Positions 10,551 to 21,806 of a stretch of DNA of 25,350 bases are shown one piece after another. Source of the stretch: Ichthyophthirius multifiliis (taxonomy: Eukaryota; Ciliophora; Oligohymenophorea; Hymenostomatida); assembly GCF_000220395.1 (NCBI RefSeq), contig NW_004086216.1:1-25350 (forward strand), read 5' to 3'. The notes below the pieces were generated by a model. That model worked only from the letters and a program-made list of their open reading frames with translations. It did not search any database and was not told where the DNA came from. The position numbers and the translations under genes are program-made. Numbering within the stretch: position 1 is the first letter of the stretch; each line of letters begins with the position of its first letter.

Positions 10551-11894
10551 AATATTCCTGCTATCAAATCTGCTAAAGTCAAATAAAATAATTATAAATA
10601 TATATTCTATTTATCAATTCTATGAATTGTAATTTCACTTGCTTTATACATCATTTCTCCACAAAAGAAAATAATTAATCCTCCGAATAAAGAAACTCGA
10701 ATAGATTAGAATCTAAAAATATCTTAATATACAAATTATCTATATTTAGCTTCTTCTGACCATACACTTCTTTCTAAATCTATATTTAGTAATTATTTCT
10801 CATTTATTGAAGCTATATAATTTAACATTCTCAAAGCTTTTATTTTTGATTTTGTATAATAATATCTATAATATAAAATATATCAATATATATATGATTT
10901 ATAAAAAAGTAAAAAACCTTGGAGATTCTTTACATTATTCTATTAAAATATTAAGTAAAATAGCAGGAATAACTGCACTGATAAAAACTAATTATCTCCA
11001 TTCTTCTATTACAAAAGGAAAAAAAGAAAAAATTAATTAACCTAAACTAAATCCAATATTTAGTCCAACTTATGATAAAACTCTTACTTTTCCAGCTATT
11101 TAATATAACTTGTATACAAATGTATTTAAATATATATAAATATATATAATACTTGATTATTCATTTATAAGCGATAATTAAATAATTAATATTGAATAAG
11201 CTCCAAAAGAAGTTATAATATACCCAGAAATAACTAAAAATAGTACTTTAGTTAAGTAAAGAATAATTGTTCCAAAAGTAAATATTTTCCAGGCTAATTT
11301 AAGCCCATGTTTTCGACCATAATTATCACTTAAATAGCCAAAAATAATATAGGAGAAAATGGCTGTCAAAGGACCTAAAAAAACGAAAATGTTTCTCAAA
11401 TAATCCTAATCGCAATATAGGGAAAATTCCATAGAAATAGATTTAAATTAATTTGGTTTTAAAATATCAGAAATGTTATTTTTTAATACTATACATAGAT
11501 CTTTTTCTTTAACATTATATTCAATTAATTATGGCTTTTAAAAAAGGAAAGATTGGCTTGCTATAAACCAGCCTATGACAAACCATTATATACAAAAGCA
11601 TACAAAAGAACGGATTTAATACCAATCTTATGTACCTACTTTTTCTAAAAATTATTCAAAAGAAAATTTTTCGGGTTTTTCTTTGGAAGAAACAGATGAT
11701 AGATTATTAGATTTGCGAAAATTATTATTATGATTATTATTGATAGTTTAACTTTAATTTAACATTAATTAATTTATTGATGATAAACAACGGTCTGTTA
11801 AGCTTTTTCTCTAATAATTTATTGCCTAATATATATTATCTTCATCTTCGTATTAATTTTATAGAAAAATCTATTTAATATTTTAATCATTCAT
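9857..11894 (-). CDS. MFS transporter, SLC22-like (six exons)
   Basis: Exons 11894-11153, 11095-10918, 10865-10546, 10458-10298, 10258-10141 and 10092-9857 join with consistent phases to 584 codons plus TGA; introns are 57, 52, 87, 39 and 48 nt. Hallmarks: a long Asn/Ser-rich N-terminal tail, then MEFSLYCDQDYLRN before a membrane segment and GYLSDNYGRK (~residue 185, MFS motif A between TM2 and TM3). ESPRYYYTKSKIKALRMLN (~residue 303) is the usual [PE]ESPR + loop after TM6, split by an intron exactly inside the Arg codon. YFAELFPTVVRSMTLGM (~residue 485) is the C-terminal-half motif typical of SLC22/organic-ion and sugar porters. The C-terminus is acidic (GQDDDFFLEED). It should be a plasma or organelle membrane uniporter/symporter; the substrate cannot be read from sequence. 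The ATG at 11894 is the first in frame and follows pure A/T. Confidence 0.88.
10484..10544. repeat. (TA)n tract inside MFS intron 3
   Basis: About 30 TA units filling the intron from its 5' splice site, so that the donor reads GTATATATAT on the minus strand. It makes this the longest intron of the transporter gene. Confidence 0.9.
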
Positions 11895-12056
11895 TATATT
11901 TTTATTTATAAATAAAAAAAAGAGAGAAAAAAAAAAAAAAAATTAATTAATTTTTAGAAATAAATATATAGATTTTTTTATTATATATTTATTGAAATTA
12001 TATATATATTTATTTATTTTATTTTTATTTTTTTCATAGAACTTTTTTTAATAATA

Positions 12057-12824
12057 TCATAGTAGACTTATCATCTATTAGTCTTTTATGAGGAATAAGA
12101 TGTACAGTTTTTTTAATTTATTAAAAAAGAATAAAAATTTTCTAATAAATATAAAAATAAGCAATAAAGAATATTAGAACATAAAAAAGACCTTGAATAA
12201 TATATACTTAGAGTATTTTATATTTATATTAAGATATTAAAGAAACACATTCATTTTTAAACTAAAGGTCTATCTTTTCAAAAATAATTAAAATTAGTAA
12301 TTATAATATAATTTAATCTTCGAATTCTTATTTATTTATATATTCTTATATTTAAATATTAGACCATTGTTCTATTTGAGTTTAAGAAAATAATAAAAAA
12401 CACTACTAAAAGTATTTATTAACCCTTAGTTCATTCGTTTTATTAAATAACATATATTTATTTGATTCTAATCAGAAAAATATTAATCTTAACATAAATT
12501 TCCCTAAATAGTTTATTAAATATATTTTCTAAAATCTTCTGAAAGTTCTTCCTTTAAAGGGATTTTAAGAAATTCTTGCATAAAGTATTAATTTGTTTTC
12601 TAAATAGAAGTTCTTTTAATATTCTTTATATATTCTAAATAATCATATTCCAAAATATTTACATTCGAAATCTTAGAAAATATTAAAGTATTCTAGCAAC
12701 CTAATACTATAGAAAAATTATAATAATTATCCAAAAAGTTAATATATTAATTTATTTTATATTCATTCTTATATAGAAATTATATGATAGTTTAATAACC
12801 CTATGTAAATAAGAATATTAATAT

Positions 12825-12872
<48 letters not shown>

Positions 12873-14631
12873 TTTATATTTTTTATATTTAATTTACATT
12901 CACAAATATAAAAAAACTGTAAATTAAGAGTACAAAGAATCTAAAAATATGAGAAAAAACTGAAATATTTTAATAAGAAATTCTATCAACTAAATAATTA
13001 CTTTCTTTCAAATTAAAACCGTGTATTTTTTTTTTTTTTGAAAAATGATCTTTATTAAATTCTATTTCTACATTTTATGCATTTTCATACACATAAAATT
13101 TCACAAAATATCTATCGTCAGTCTATTATAGTGCCTAAATTATTTAATAACTAGAATTTATTTATTGTTCGGCTTCTTTTTAAGTAATTTTAGCCACTGT
13201 AAATAATATTTTCTGCACTAAAATTTTAAACTTCACCAAAGGATATATCAAAATCAATAAATTCACCAAAATTATAACTAAAGATAAAACAAAAGTATAT
13301 AAATTAACATTTTATAGTTTTTTTTAATTAAATTCTATATTTTATAAAATATTCTCGTTTATAAAAATGACTTTTTTCTAATTAAAAAATTCAAAATTTT
13401 TCAAAAAAAATTAATTCTAATTAACATTCAAAATCACCAAAAAAAAAATTCATAAAAATTCAAATTCTAAAAAACGTCTTTTTTTTAATAATAAATATAC
13501 ACATTTTACCATAAATCATTTATATAGTATTAAAAATCATACTAAATTCTCATTTATACAACTTCATGTATTTAATTATTTATTTGTTTTACCGAAATTT
13601 CTTTAATTTCATCAAAAAAGGCCTATTTTTACTCATTTTTATGAAAAAAGTACATTATTTTGACATAAGAACATGTTAAACTTTCCCTTAAATTCAAAAA
13701 TGAAAGCAGTTCTTATAAAACATTAAAATTTTAACTCAAAATAACTAAAATAACTATACAAATAATCACAAAAAACATAATTTAAACTAAAAGATTTACA
13801 TATAAAATCTTCATAAATAAATGCACTTTTTTCTAGTCTATAGATTTAAATATTTAGTTTGAAAAGTCAATACTTTATTTAGAAGATGTTATAATATGTT
13901 ATTGTTCTTCGTTTTTTTATGATTTTTAAGTCTTATATTCCAAAAAAGATTATTGAAAAAAACTTTAATTTGTTTTATTTGTTTATTATTTCGAATTATG
14001 GGAAGATTTATAAGAATTTTCGTCTTTATTATCTAAATTTTCAAAATCTCTTTACTTATGTAATACCTATTTAAGGATAAAATCAAGTGGATTTTGATTT
14101 GATATGTTCATAGGCTTTTTTAAGAAAATCTAGGAGGAAAATTATTCTTATAAAGGTGTATTTTTTTCCATCTTATGGTAAGTTTCATTAAAAGATTCTT
14201 ATAAATTAAAGAAATTTCTCTAAGAAGATAAATAATAATTATTCGGTGTATTTTCAAGGTTATTTTATATTTAATTTCTAAAAGATTGATGAGTATTGTT
14301 TGTTTGTGTATCACATATTTTATGAAAAACAGTATATATATTTTTTAATTAAGTTTAAGCTTTCATAAATGTAAAAGGAGTTATATTTGATATATCAATT
14401 ATATAATAGAAAAACATAATATTATTAGGTAAATCGAATTATTCTTTTATAATATTTATTGTTATATTATATATAAAAACATCATTCTGGGAGTAAAATT
14501 AGCAATTATATTTTAAAAATTAATCTATTATATAATCATCAATTTAATTATTCTATTTCTAGAAATATTAAAATTATTAAATTAATAATGAAACATCTAT
14601 GTATATGAAAATAGATATTTAAATATATATT

Positions 14632-14686
<55 letters not shown>

Positions 14687-15704
14687 TTTTTCTATATACT
14701 TGACGGTATTATTAGTTTAATATTATGAAATATACCCTTATTTTTATTATTAATAATTATATCTTTTAATTAAGGAATAAACAATTAAAAAGGCGAATTT
14801 TATATATATTCTAGTTTAACATCAGGATCAATTTATTAAAAAAAATTATAATAATTTCTACAAACTCCTTCCATTCCAAAATTTTAATTTATAAAAAAAA
14901 AAGCAGACTCAGTTTTCAATTTAAGAATAAGAGATGAAAATGCAAAATCATCTTAAATTTAAAAAAAATAATTTATAAAAAATTTTATTGGAATTAAAAA
15001 GTTTTCCTTATCTTTACCAACTGAAATTCTATATTTTCTTAATATTTTACTTTTTCCTTCCAAAACTAGTCTTTAAACAATATCGTCGTGATTTTTTCCT
15101 ATAATATAAGGCATTAAACAAACAACATTTTTAACTAGTGAATCAAAAGACACTTTTTTATACCCGAAAAATTCAGGAGTTCTTTCAGAGTATTTTATTA
15201 TTTTTCCTCTCTAACTTCTAAAAGATGCTATAATTGATATTACGTTTCCATTTAAAATTGTTAATGAATGAATCATGTTTATATCTAATAGGTAACTTCT
15301 GCTATTTATTTCATTTATTATTTTCTCTATTTTATAGGATTTTAAGTAGTCATTAAGAATAAAATATCTTAATAAGGATATAAATTTCAAATAGTATATA
15401 TTTTCTGGTTATTTTTATAGGTATTTATATATTTCATATTCGATTTTTTCGCAATTCTTAATTAAGCTTAACATATCATTTTTTAAAACATCAAGATTAT
15501 AATAACCTTAGATAAGTTTTTATAAATGAAAGGTTTTTTGTTTAAATAAATTAATTAAATTTTATTTAAAATGAATCTTTTAAAATTCACTATGTACAAA
15601 ATTATCAAAATATTTTAATTAAAAATCTTATTAATTGTACTTTAAATTTAAATGAATATTTAAAATTCCTTTATTAATATAATATTAAAAATATAAATAA
15701 ATAA

Positions 15705-15737
<33 letters not shown>

Positions 15738-17193
15738 ATCTTTAGATTACATGTATTTTTATTTTATTTTGGTAAAAATAAAATTAGTTAGTGAAAATTC
15801 AATGATTAAATTAAAAAAAGACAATTTTTTTTAAATTGTTTCATTTAAAATAAAGATCTGTAATAATTTTATTTAGTTAACATTAAAAAATATACATATT
15901 TTGTTTAAATTTCATAGATATTATTATTTTTATTACTTAATATTTAATATTTTATATTATTATTTAAATTATAATCAATAAAATCTTATATCCATTTATT
16001 GAATATTTCAACATTTTCTTAATATAGAATTTCATAAAAATATATTTTTTTGCATATACAGTTTATATCTCGGCAATATTTTTGGTGATCCTGTAAAATA
16101 CCTCCTAATAATGCTTTACTTTTTTAACAATTACCCATTTTATCACTTAAAAAAATTATGTTTTTTATATATTCTTCTATATTTTTTGGTTTATTATAAT
16201 TTTGTTTTACATTAATATATCTAATTTTATTCATTTTCAATTCAAAACTGGTATTTATACTTCCAATTGTAAATGAAATTCCAACTAAACATATAAAAAC
16301 GTAATCTTTTTCATTAAAAAAATCACTAAAAAAATCAAAAACTACTAAAAAAAATGCTGAAAATAGCACCATACTATATTATTTAGCCAAAAAACTATCA
16401 TAAAAAGGAAAAAGGATAAGCAATTCTAACAAATAATAAGCAAAAATAGCAAAAAGAATAAAAAAAAACACATATTTTTCACTTAATCTAACATAAAAAA
16501 ACTGTATTAAAAATATTAATAAATACTCAATTAATTTTCTATAAGAAAAAGCAGTTTTCAGTCGAAAAGAAGGTATTAGCTCTAAAGAATTATTTATAAA
16601 AAAGACCAAAATAAAGTTAAAAACAAAAAAAATCCAATTAAAAGCATAAAAAATATAAATTAAATAAAAATCTAAATTAAAATTCATATAATTTTTTCCA
16701 AAACACTAAAAAAAAGTAAATAATTATACTATTTTTTACTAAAAATAAACCCATTTATAAATATTAATATAAAGTCTAACTATATATAATTAAAAAAGAT
16801 GACTTTTTTTATTTTTTAAAGGCTATTATGTACATTTAAAGGCTAAAAAAAAAAACAAAAACTAAATAAAATATCATAAAATAATAAAATTATTTAATAA
16901 AAAATCGGAATAAAAACTATTTCTTACTCTAAATATTTCAAAAATACATTTAATTGAGTTTAAGTCAATATGTTATACCATTTTTATAAAAAATAGTCCT
17001 CAATATGTCTCTACTTAATATTTTGGTATTAAAGTTATGTAGTATATATTATTAGAAAGTAATATATTATTAAGAATAATTAAAATAGAGTTTCTTTGTC
17101 CTTTTTTTGATGGTCTTATTCCTATATATAGTAATATGTATTAGAAAATATTTCTGCAAGTTTATATTTATTCTTAAAGTAATATTTATACAT
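12057..17193 (-). CDS. PAS-containing multi-pass membrane protein, tiny-macrocysts (TMC)-like family
   Basis: Model exons: 17193-16834, 16705-15751, 15626-14700, 14596-13511 or 13510, 13277-13237, 13196-12898, 12800-12057, about 1470 residues, phases consistent. The N-terminal third is mostly membrane helices, followed by a Cys pair region (GGILQDHQKYCRDINCIC). The PAS-like part (~residues 550-670) has ILNGNVISIIASF, RTPEFFGYKK, VVCLMPYIIGKNHDDI and GKSKILRKYR, the signature order of the large ciliate TMC-like PAS proteins. An Asn/Gln-rich stretch leads to a membrane helix (KILYVNLLVQIMFFVIICIV, ~residue 1020), a long probably lumenal region, and further membrane helices near 12950 and 12200 at the C-terminus. 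Ciliates carry large expansions of this family, probably sensory; the ligand is unknown. Weak points: intron 1 (GTACAT...TTTAG, 128 nt) and intron 4 (13510-13278, 233 nt). If intron 4 is not used the frame stops at 13434, and 12057-13312 would be a separate gene. Confidence 0.7.
12819..12868. repeat. (TA)n tract in TMC-like gene intron
   Basis: TA dinucleotides with one AAAT interruption, inside the intron 12801-12897 of the TMC-like gene. Confidence 0.85.
14636..14671. repeat. (TA)n tract in TMC-like gene intron
   Basis: About 18 TA units inside the 103-nt intron 14597-14699, between the PAS-like exon and the Asn/Gln-rich exon. Confidence 0.85.
15707..15739. repeat. (TA)n tract in TMC-like gene intron
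   Basis: TA dinucleotides with one slip inside the 124-nt intron 15627-15750, just downstream (minus strand) of its GTAATC donor. Confidence 0.85.
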
Positions 17194-18064
17194 AATTAAA
17201 TGGTTTTAATTTTCTTTTATAGTGTTAATTAATATGTTATGTATTAACTTTTTTTTATAAAAAAAAATATTTAATTTTTGTATGTATATAAAGAAATATA
17301 CATTTAAATATAATTTATAAATATTAAATATTAATTAATACTTTTAAATATAATTTTTTTAAAAATTTTAAATAAAAAAAATATTTTTAAAGAATAATAA
17401 TTAGGTAAAAAATTATATATGTAAATATATATTTATTTACACTAAAAATAAAATTATTTTAATTTATTAATTTTATATATTTTAAAGTATTATAAAATAT
17501 AGAGATTAAATTTAAAATATAACAAAAAAATAATAATATTTTTAAATAAAATATAATATAGTAAAATTACTTTTTAATATAAAAATAATAAAATTGGTAA
17601 AATTTTTTAAAATAATACTTATTTATAAATATATATATATATATTCATGAAAATAAAAAGAATTTAAATACTTCACAATTTATAAAAAATATTAAAATAA
17701 AAAAAAAATATTATAATTTTTTTTTTTAATTATAATATATATATATATAATATATATTATATTTATATATATATTTTTATTTTTTAATATATTTTAATAT
17801 ATGTTTATTTATTTTTATACATAATTTTTGAATTTATATATTCTAATGTGTTATTACATATATATGTATATATACATCTAAACAAATTCTTATCAATAAT
17901 TCATTTATTTTCAATTTTTTTTTTAAAAATATATATTATATTAAATATAACTTTTACTTTTTTTTAATATACATTTTATAAAATAGATTTATATATATAT
18001 ATTTATATTATAGATATTATATTATATATTTTTATTTTTTTATATATATATATTTTTAAAATAT
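17194..18064. other. AT-rich intergenic region, no gene seen
   Basis: Lies between the start of the TMC-like gene and the stop of the RbfA-domain gene, so it combines an upstream region and a 3' flank on the minus strand. Essentially A/T with (TA)n patches near 17625, 17735 and 17985 and the palindrome ACATATATATGTATATATACAT region near 17855. No coding pattern on either strand. Confidence 0.6.
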
Positions 18065-20233
18065 TCAATAAGCCGATATTTTATTCCAAAATTTATTTTA
18101 TTAATTAATTTTTTTCTTATTATTATTTTTAGTTTTTTTTTTCATTCCAAATTCATCTTTATTATATCTTATTTTTTTTCCAAACTCATCATATTTTTCT
18201 ATTTTTCTTTCCTATATAAACTCCTTAATTAAATTGTTTTCACTTTCCATTTCTTGTACATATTTATCTTAAGATTCAATTATAGCCCTATCTATTTCCA
18301 TTGCAACTATTCCTTTACTAATTTTCCCTTAAATTAATCCTTTTTAATATTTCTCTTTTATTTTATTTTGTACAATATCCGGAATAATTGTCATTAATTC
18401 ATTTTAGAAATCTTCAATTTTCTAATTGAATTTACTAATAAAAAACTTAATTTTCGGTCCATATTTCATCCCTAATTACCTGCACATTTTTCCTGATAAA
18501 TATCCTGCAAATTAGTTTAAATTTTTATTAATTTTTTTCATCTTTTCTTCCCTTAATTTATTTTTTTCTTCCTCCATTTTAATTTTCAATATACTCTTCT
18601 CATATTTCAAAAATACAATATCCTCTTCACTCTTTATTTAATTTTACAACTCCCAGAACACATAAACTACTGTCAAAGCGTTATTTGCACAAACATTTTT
18701 AATTAAAATCTCTTCATTTACCAATAAACTATCCATATTTATCTTACTAATTGAAAATTCGCTAATTAAAAAATTCTTCATATTCCCCAAAGTCCTTTTC
18801 CTATGTATTTCCCACATTTAATCTTCCATGTTATCTTCATAGACTTCATTTAATTATTTGGAAATTACCTCTTCGTTTTCCAAATCTGGTAAATCCTTAA
18901 AAACTTTATGTTTTTTCACTTTTTATCCTCCATTTAATTTTTAATTATCTGAAAAGTCTATATTTTCCTACATTTTTTTCTCATGTAACTCTCTCTAATG
19001 TTTTTTGAAAATTTCCTTTCTTTATTTTAATTTTAATTTCCGATTAAATTCCTAGTTTTCTTCCTAAAACTTCTTCTAAGCGAATAAATCTTCTTTACAA
19101 ATTTCCTTTAAAGTCTCTATATCTCCTTCTGACTAAAATCCCAATTTTAAAAGGGCTTTTTCTATTCTTTTTTCCTAAATAAGGAACAAGTTTCTATTTT
19201 CATCTTAAAATTCCTTTAAAATCGCCTTTTTATCCTTCTCGTTTTCACTCAAAGCCTATAATTGGCTTGTGTTTCCATCTTAAATTATCAAATCTTTGAA
19301 TTTCTAGTCTTCTTTTTCCTCAATTTCTGCCGCATGCACTTTTTATGCTAAAATCATCTTTTTTTTAAGCTTTTCTTCTTTCTATTTTACCTATTCTTCT
19401 TCCACAATTTACTGAATCTTGACTAATAACATTTCTTGTTCTTTCTTTTTCAACCTATTAGGGTCTCCTTCTTCTATAACGTCATTAATAAGCTATTTTC
19501 TATCAATTTACCGACCTTTTTATGCCAAAGGAGACATTAAATATGCTCTCAAAGCTGCTTTTTTAGACTCTTGATCTACAATTTCTTCCTCTGATAATTT
19601 TCTATCCAACTTAACATATTCCTATAGAGGTAATTCTGTTATTTTCAGATGTTCTTTGTTTTTATTTTAATCTAAAATTTATTTAAACTAACTCAATGAT
19701 TCCGCATGTTTCTACAAAATCGGATTTTGTGCAAAAACATTAAATTTTTCTAAGTCTATTTTCTCTTCTATTTTCTCTTCTTTTTTCTCCTAATTTTCAT
19801 TTAAAATATTATCAACAATATCCTTTTCACTTAAACCCTTTTCAAGGCCATTTTTTACTTATTTTTCTATTTCTTTATCTAAATCATCTATAGCCTCCTC
19901 ATATAGTATATTATTGAACATTTTTTAATCTCTTTAGTCTTATTTTAATAATTTCTTTATTTCATCTTAATTTGAGTCTATTTCTTATGTATTTCTTTCT
20001 ATTAATAAATCCATTTAGGCTTTTTTTGTCATATATATATTCTCAGGCTTTTTTCTTTATATAATATCATATTTTAAATCTTTTTCTTATTCTTCTTCTT
20101 CTTTTTAAGGTATTTATTTGGTATTAGATTATTTTTATATGTTTTTTATTTTCCGGAAATTATATATGTTTGTTTAATAAAATGTTTATTTAAGTTTATT
20201 TATAAATGATATTTTTATTATATTTTAGAACAT
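18065..20233 (-). CDS. Coiled-coil protein with RbfA-like domain, probably mitochondrial
   Basis: One uninterrupted frame of 722 codons from ATG 20233 to TGA 18067-18065, with dozens of TAA/TAG glutamines and no intron. Residues ~500-605 (LIKNVCANNALTVVYVFWEL, a charged helix, LSGKMCRQLGMKYGPKIKFF) follow the ribosome-binding factor A pattern: V-x-[VA]-x-x-x-[DN]-L-x-x-x-x-VY, a variable helix, then R-x-L-x-x-x-[LM]-x-x-x-[PG]-x-[LI]-x-F. RbfA binds and matures the small subunit of bacterial-type ribosomes. The first ~45 residues (MFQNIIKISFINKLKQTFYQ onward) are basic, hydroxylated and free of acids, as in a mitochondrial presequence. The rest, about residues 70-500 and 605-690, is very charged coiled coil. 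At 722 residues it is far longer than bacterial RbfA (~130). A later in-frame ATG (20032) would lose the presequence. Confidence 0.65.
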
Positions 20234-20423
20234 GTTTTTATTGGTATTTTTTTTTATTTTATTAATTTTTTTATTTTATTTTTTTGTTCGAAAAAAAAAA
20301 TATATATATATACTTTTTTATATAGATATATTTTATTTAGTATGAATATACATTTTTTTCATTTTTTCATTAGTTTTTCAATAAATAATACAAATACAAA
20401 AAATATAATAAATAATTGAATTT

Positions 20424-20689
20424 TCATAAATTTCTTAAATAAACTATAATTTAAGATTAATTTTCATAAGTAATTGCATATTCATATTCATTAAAAACAA
20501 CTTTTTTTATATATAATTAAAATATTAATTTTTATAATGCTTTTTTTTTATTTTATAAATTCAATCAAAGAAGAAAAAAAAAAAAATAAGCTATAATTAA
20601 TTTATTTTATAACTTTTTTTTTTGTGAATAAAGTTTTTTAAGAATAAAAATTAGAGAAAAAAAAAAATATAAATATATATATAAATATA

Positions 20690-20741
<52 letters not shown>

Positions 20742-20992
20742 CTATTTATTTTTTAAAATGTATTGTCATTTTTTTTTATAAGCTTACAAGCACCTTCTAA
20801 TATTTTTAATATATTTTAACTTATTTTTTTATTATTTTATAATTTTCCACTACTCTATTATAAAAATAATATTTTTTTTAATATTAATAAATAAATATGT
20901 TAATGCAATTTGTTTTGCAACTAAAAATTTACTTTTATAATTTCTCCTTTAAAATCAATCACAAGAGTTCCTATTATTGATTAATCTTCCAT
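20424..20992 (-). CDS. LAMTOR4: LAMTOR4-like Ragulator subunit (three exons)
   Basis: Exons 20992-20933, 20854-20743 and 20500-20424 join in phase (0, then 1) to 82 residues plus TGA; introns are 78 and 242 nt. The product begins MEDQSIIGTLVIDFKGEIIK and continues SSGKLQNNKKISQNILKILE, matching the LAMTOR4 pattern G-x-LVL...G-x-x-x-x-SSGDLEN[DN]. The next part, GACKLIKKNDNTFQKI then IVFNEYEYAITYENQSQIIV, matches the ..AC-x-x..F-K-R-L-[ST]-V-V-F-x-x-[HY]-x-x-x-V-T strand pattern. LAMTOR4 is one of the two roadblock-like heterodimer partners in Ragulator, the lysosome-membrane scaffold for Rag GTPases and TORC1. Human LAMTOR4 is 99 residues, so the length is right. The assignment depends on the splice model, but all three exons independently fall on the family pattern. 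The start follows A/T-rich DNA with no earlier in-frame ATG noted. Confidence 0.75.
20694..20738. repeat. (TA)n tract in LAMTOR4-like intron 2
   Basis: About 22 TA units immediately inside the 5' splice site of the 242-nt intron (minus strand GTAAATATATAT...), accounting for much of its unusual length. Confidence 0.9.
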
Positions 20993-21272
20993 TTATATAT
21001 ATTAATTATTAAGAATTTTAATAAAAATATTCTTTTATTTATAAACAAATTATATATTAAATAAAAATCTCTAAATTTTCTTATTTAATTAATATTTTTA
21101 TTTGTTTCTTTATAATATTTATTAAAATAAATATAAATATATATAATATTTATTACTTTTTATTTTTAATACAATAAAAAGTTAAAATATATATATATAT
21201 ATATATATAAAAAAAAGTTTTTATAGTTAATTATTTTGTTTATTTGTTTTTCTTCTAAAAAATAAACAAAAA

Positions 21273-21806
21273 TCAAATTGTATTTTTATTTAATTAAGAA
21301 GATTTAAACGAATTAATAAAATTATCTATCTCTTCATTTGATACTTCTTATATTTTTAAAGCTATGTTATTTTCTTAAATATCGACTTCTTAGAATTTAA
21401 TAATATCCAGTTTAATCATTTCTTTACAAAATTCGTTTAAAGTCTTAAATAAATCTTCCGAATGATAATATTAATTTAAATCTTTTTCCAATATTTCTTA
21501 TGTTTCTTTACATTTTTCTTAATCTTTTTCTTTAAAAAATTTCTCTAGATTTTACTGTATATTTTAAGTTGTTTTTTTATTTTATTATAAGTAATTTATT
21601 TTATTTTTAAATTAAATTAAATTTGTTGCCTATACTTCCTATAAATGAATATTAACTTATTTTCTTTTTAATTCTTTTATTAATTCTAGGTTCATTTTCT
21701 TCTATTACATTTAAATATTCAATAGGGATTTCTCGATTTCTCTTATTTATTTATTTATTTATAATCGTGATTATATTTTTACTTATTTTTATTCTTCTTT
21801 ATCCAT
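21273..21806 (-). CDS. Small coiled-coil protein, possibly ESCRT-III (CHMP)-like
   Basis: ATG at 21806 opens a 177-codon frame ending at TGA 21275-21273, without introns and with many TAA/TAG glutamines. The N-terminal half is basic and helical: INKQIREIEKSLLNIQMQQK and MNLELIKELKRKQVNIHLQE, reminiscent of the basic alpha1-alpha2 hairpin of ESCRT-III subunits (R-x-I-E-R...L...E-x-K-[LM]...I-K...K). The C-terminal half is acidic (EKDQEKCKETQEILEKD, ENNIALKIQEVSNEEIDNFI), also as in CHMP proteins, where a C-terminal acidic tail carries an ATPase-binding motif. The similarity is in charge layout more than in diagnostic residues, so other short coiled-coil families remain possible. The frame stays open some codons upstream of the ATG, so the true start could be further 5'. 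Confidence 0.45.

Noticed and set aside
13130-13300. Alternative minus-strand frame giving a hydrophobic helix (VIILVNLLILIYPLVKF)
   Set aside because: Rich in GTG and TTG, against local codon use. The other frame joins through a 40-nt GTGAAG...TTACAG intron with matching phase.
13886-14630. Plus-strand TGA-free frame from ATG 13886 or 13919
   Set aside because: It uses many G-ending codons unusual here, and the minus strand gives a continuous Asn/Gln-rich frame in phase with the PAS-like exon.
17040-17090. Plus-strand TTAG-AAA-GTAATA resembling a micro-exon
   Set aside because: Isolated; no neighbouring units at ~50-nt spacing, and it lies within the first exon of the TMC-like gene on the other strand.
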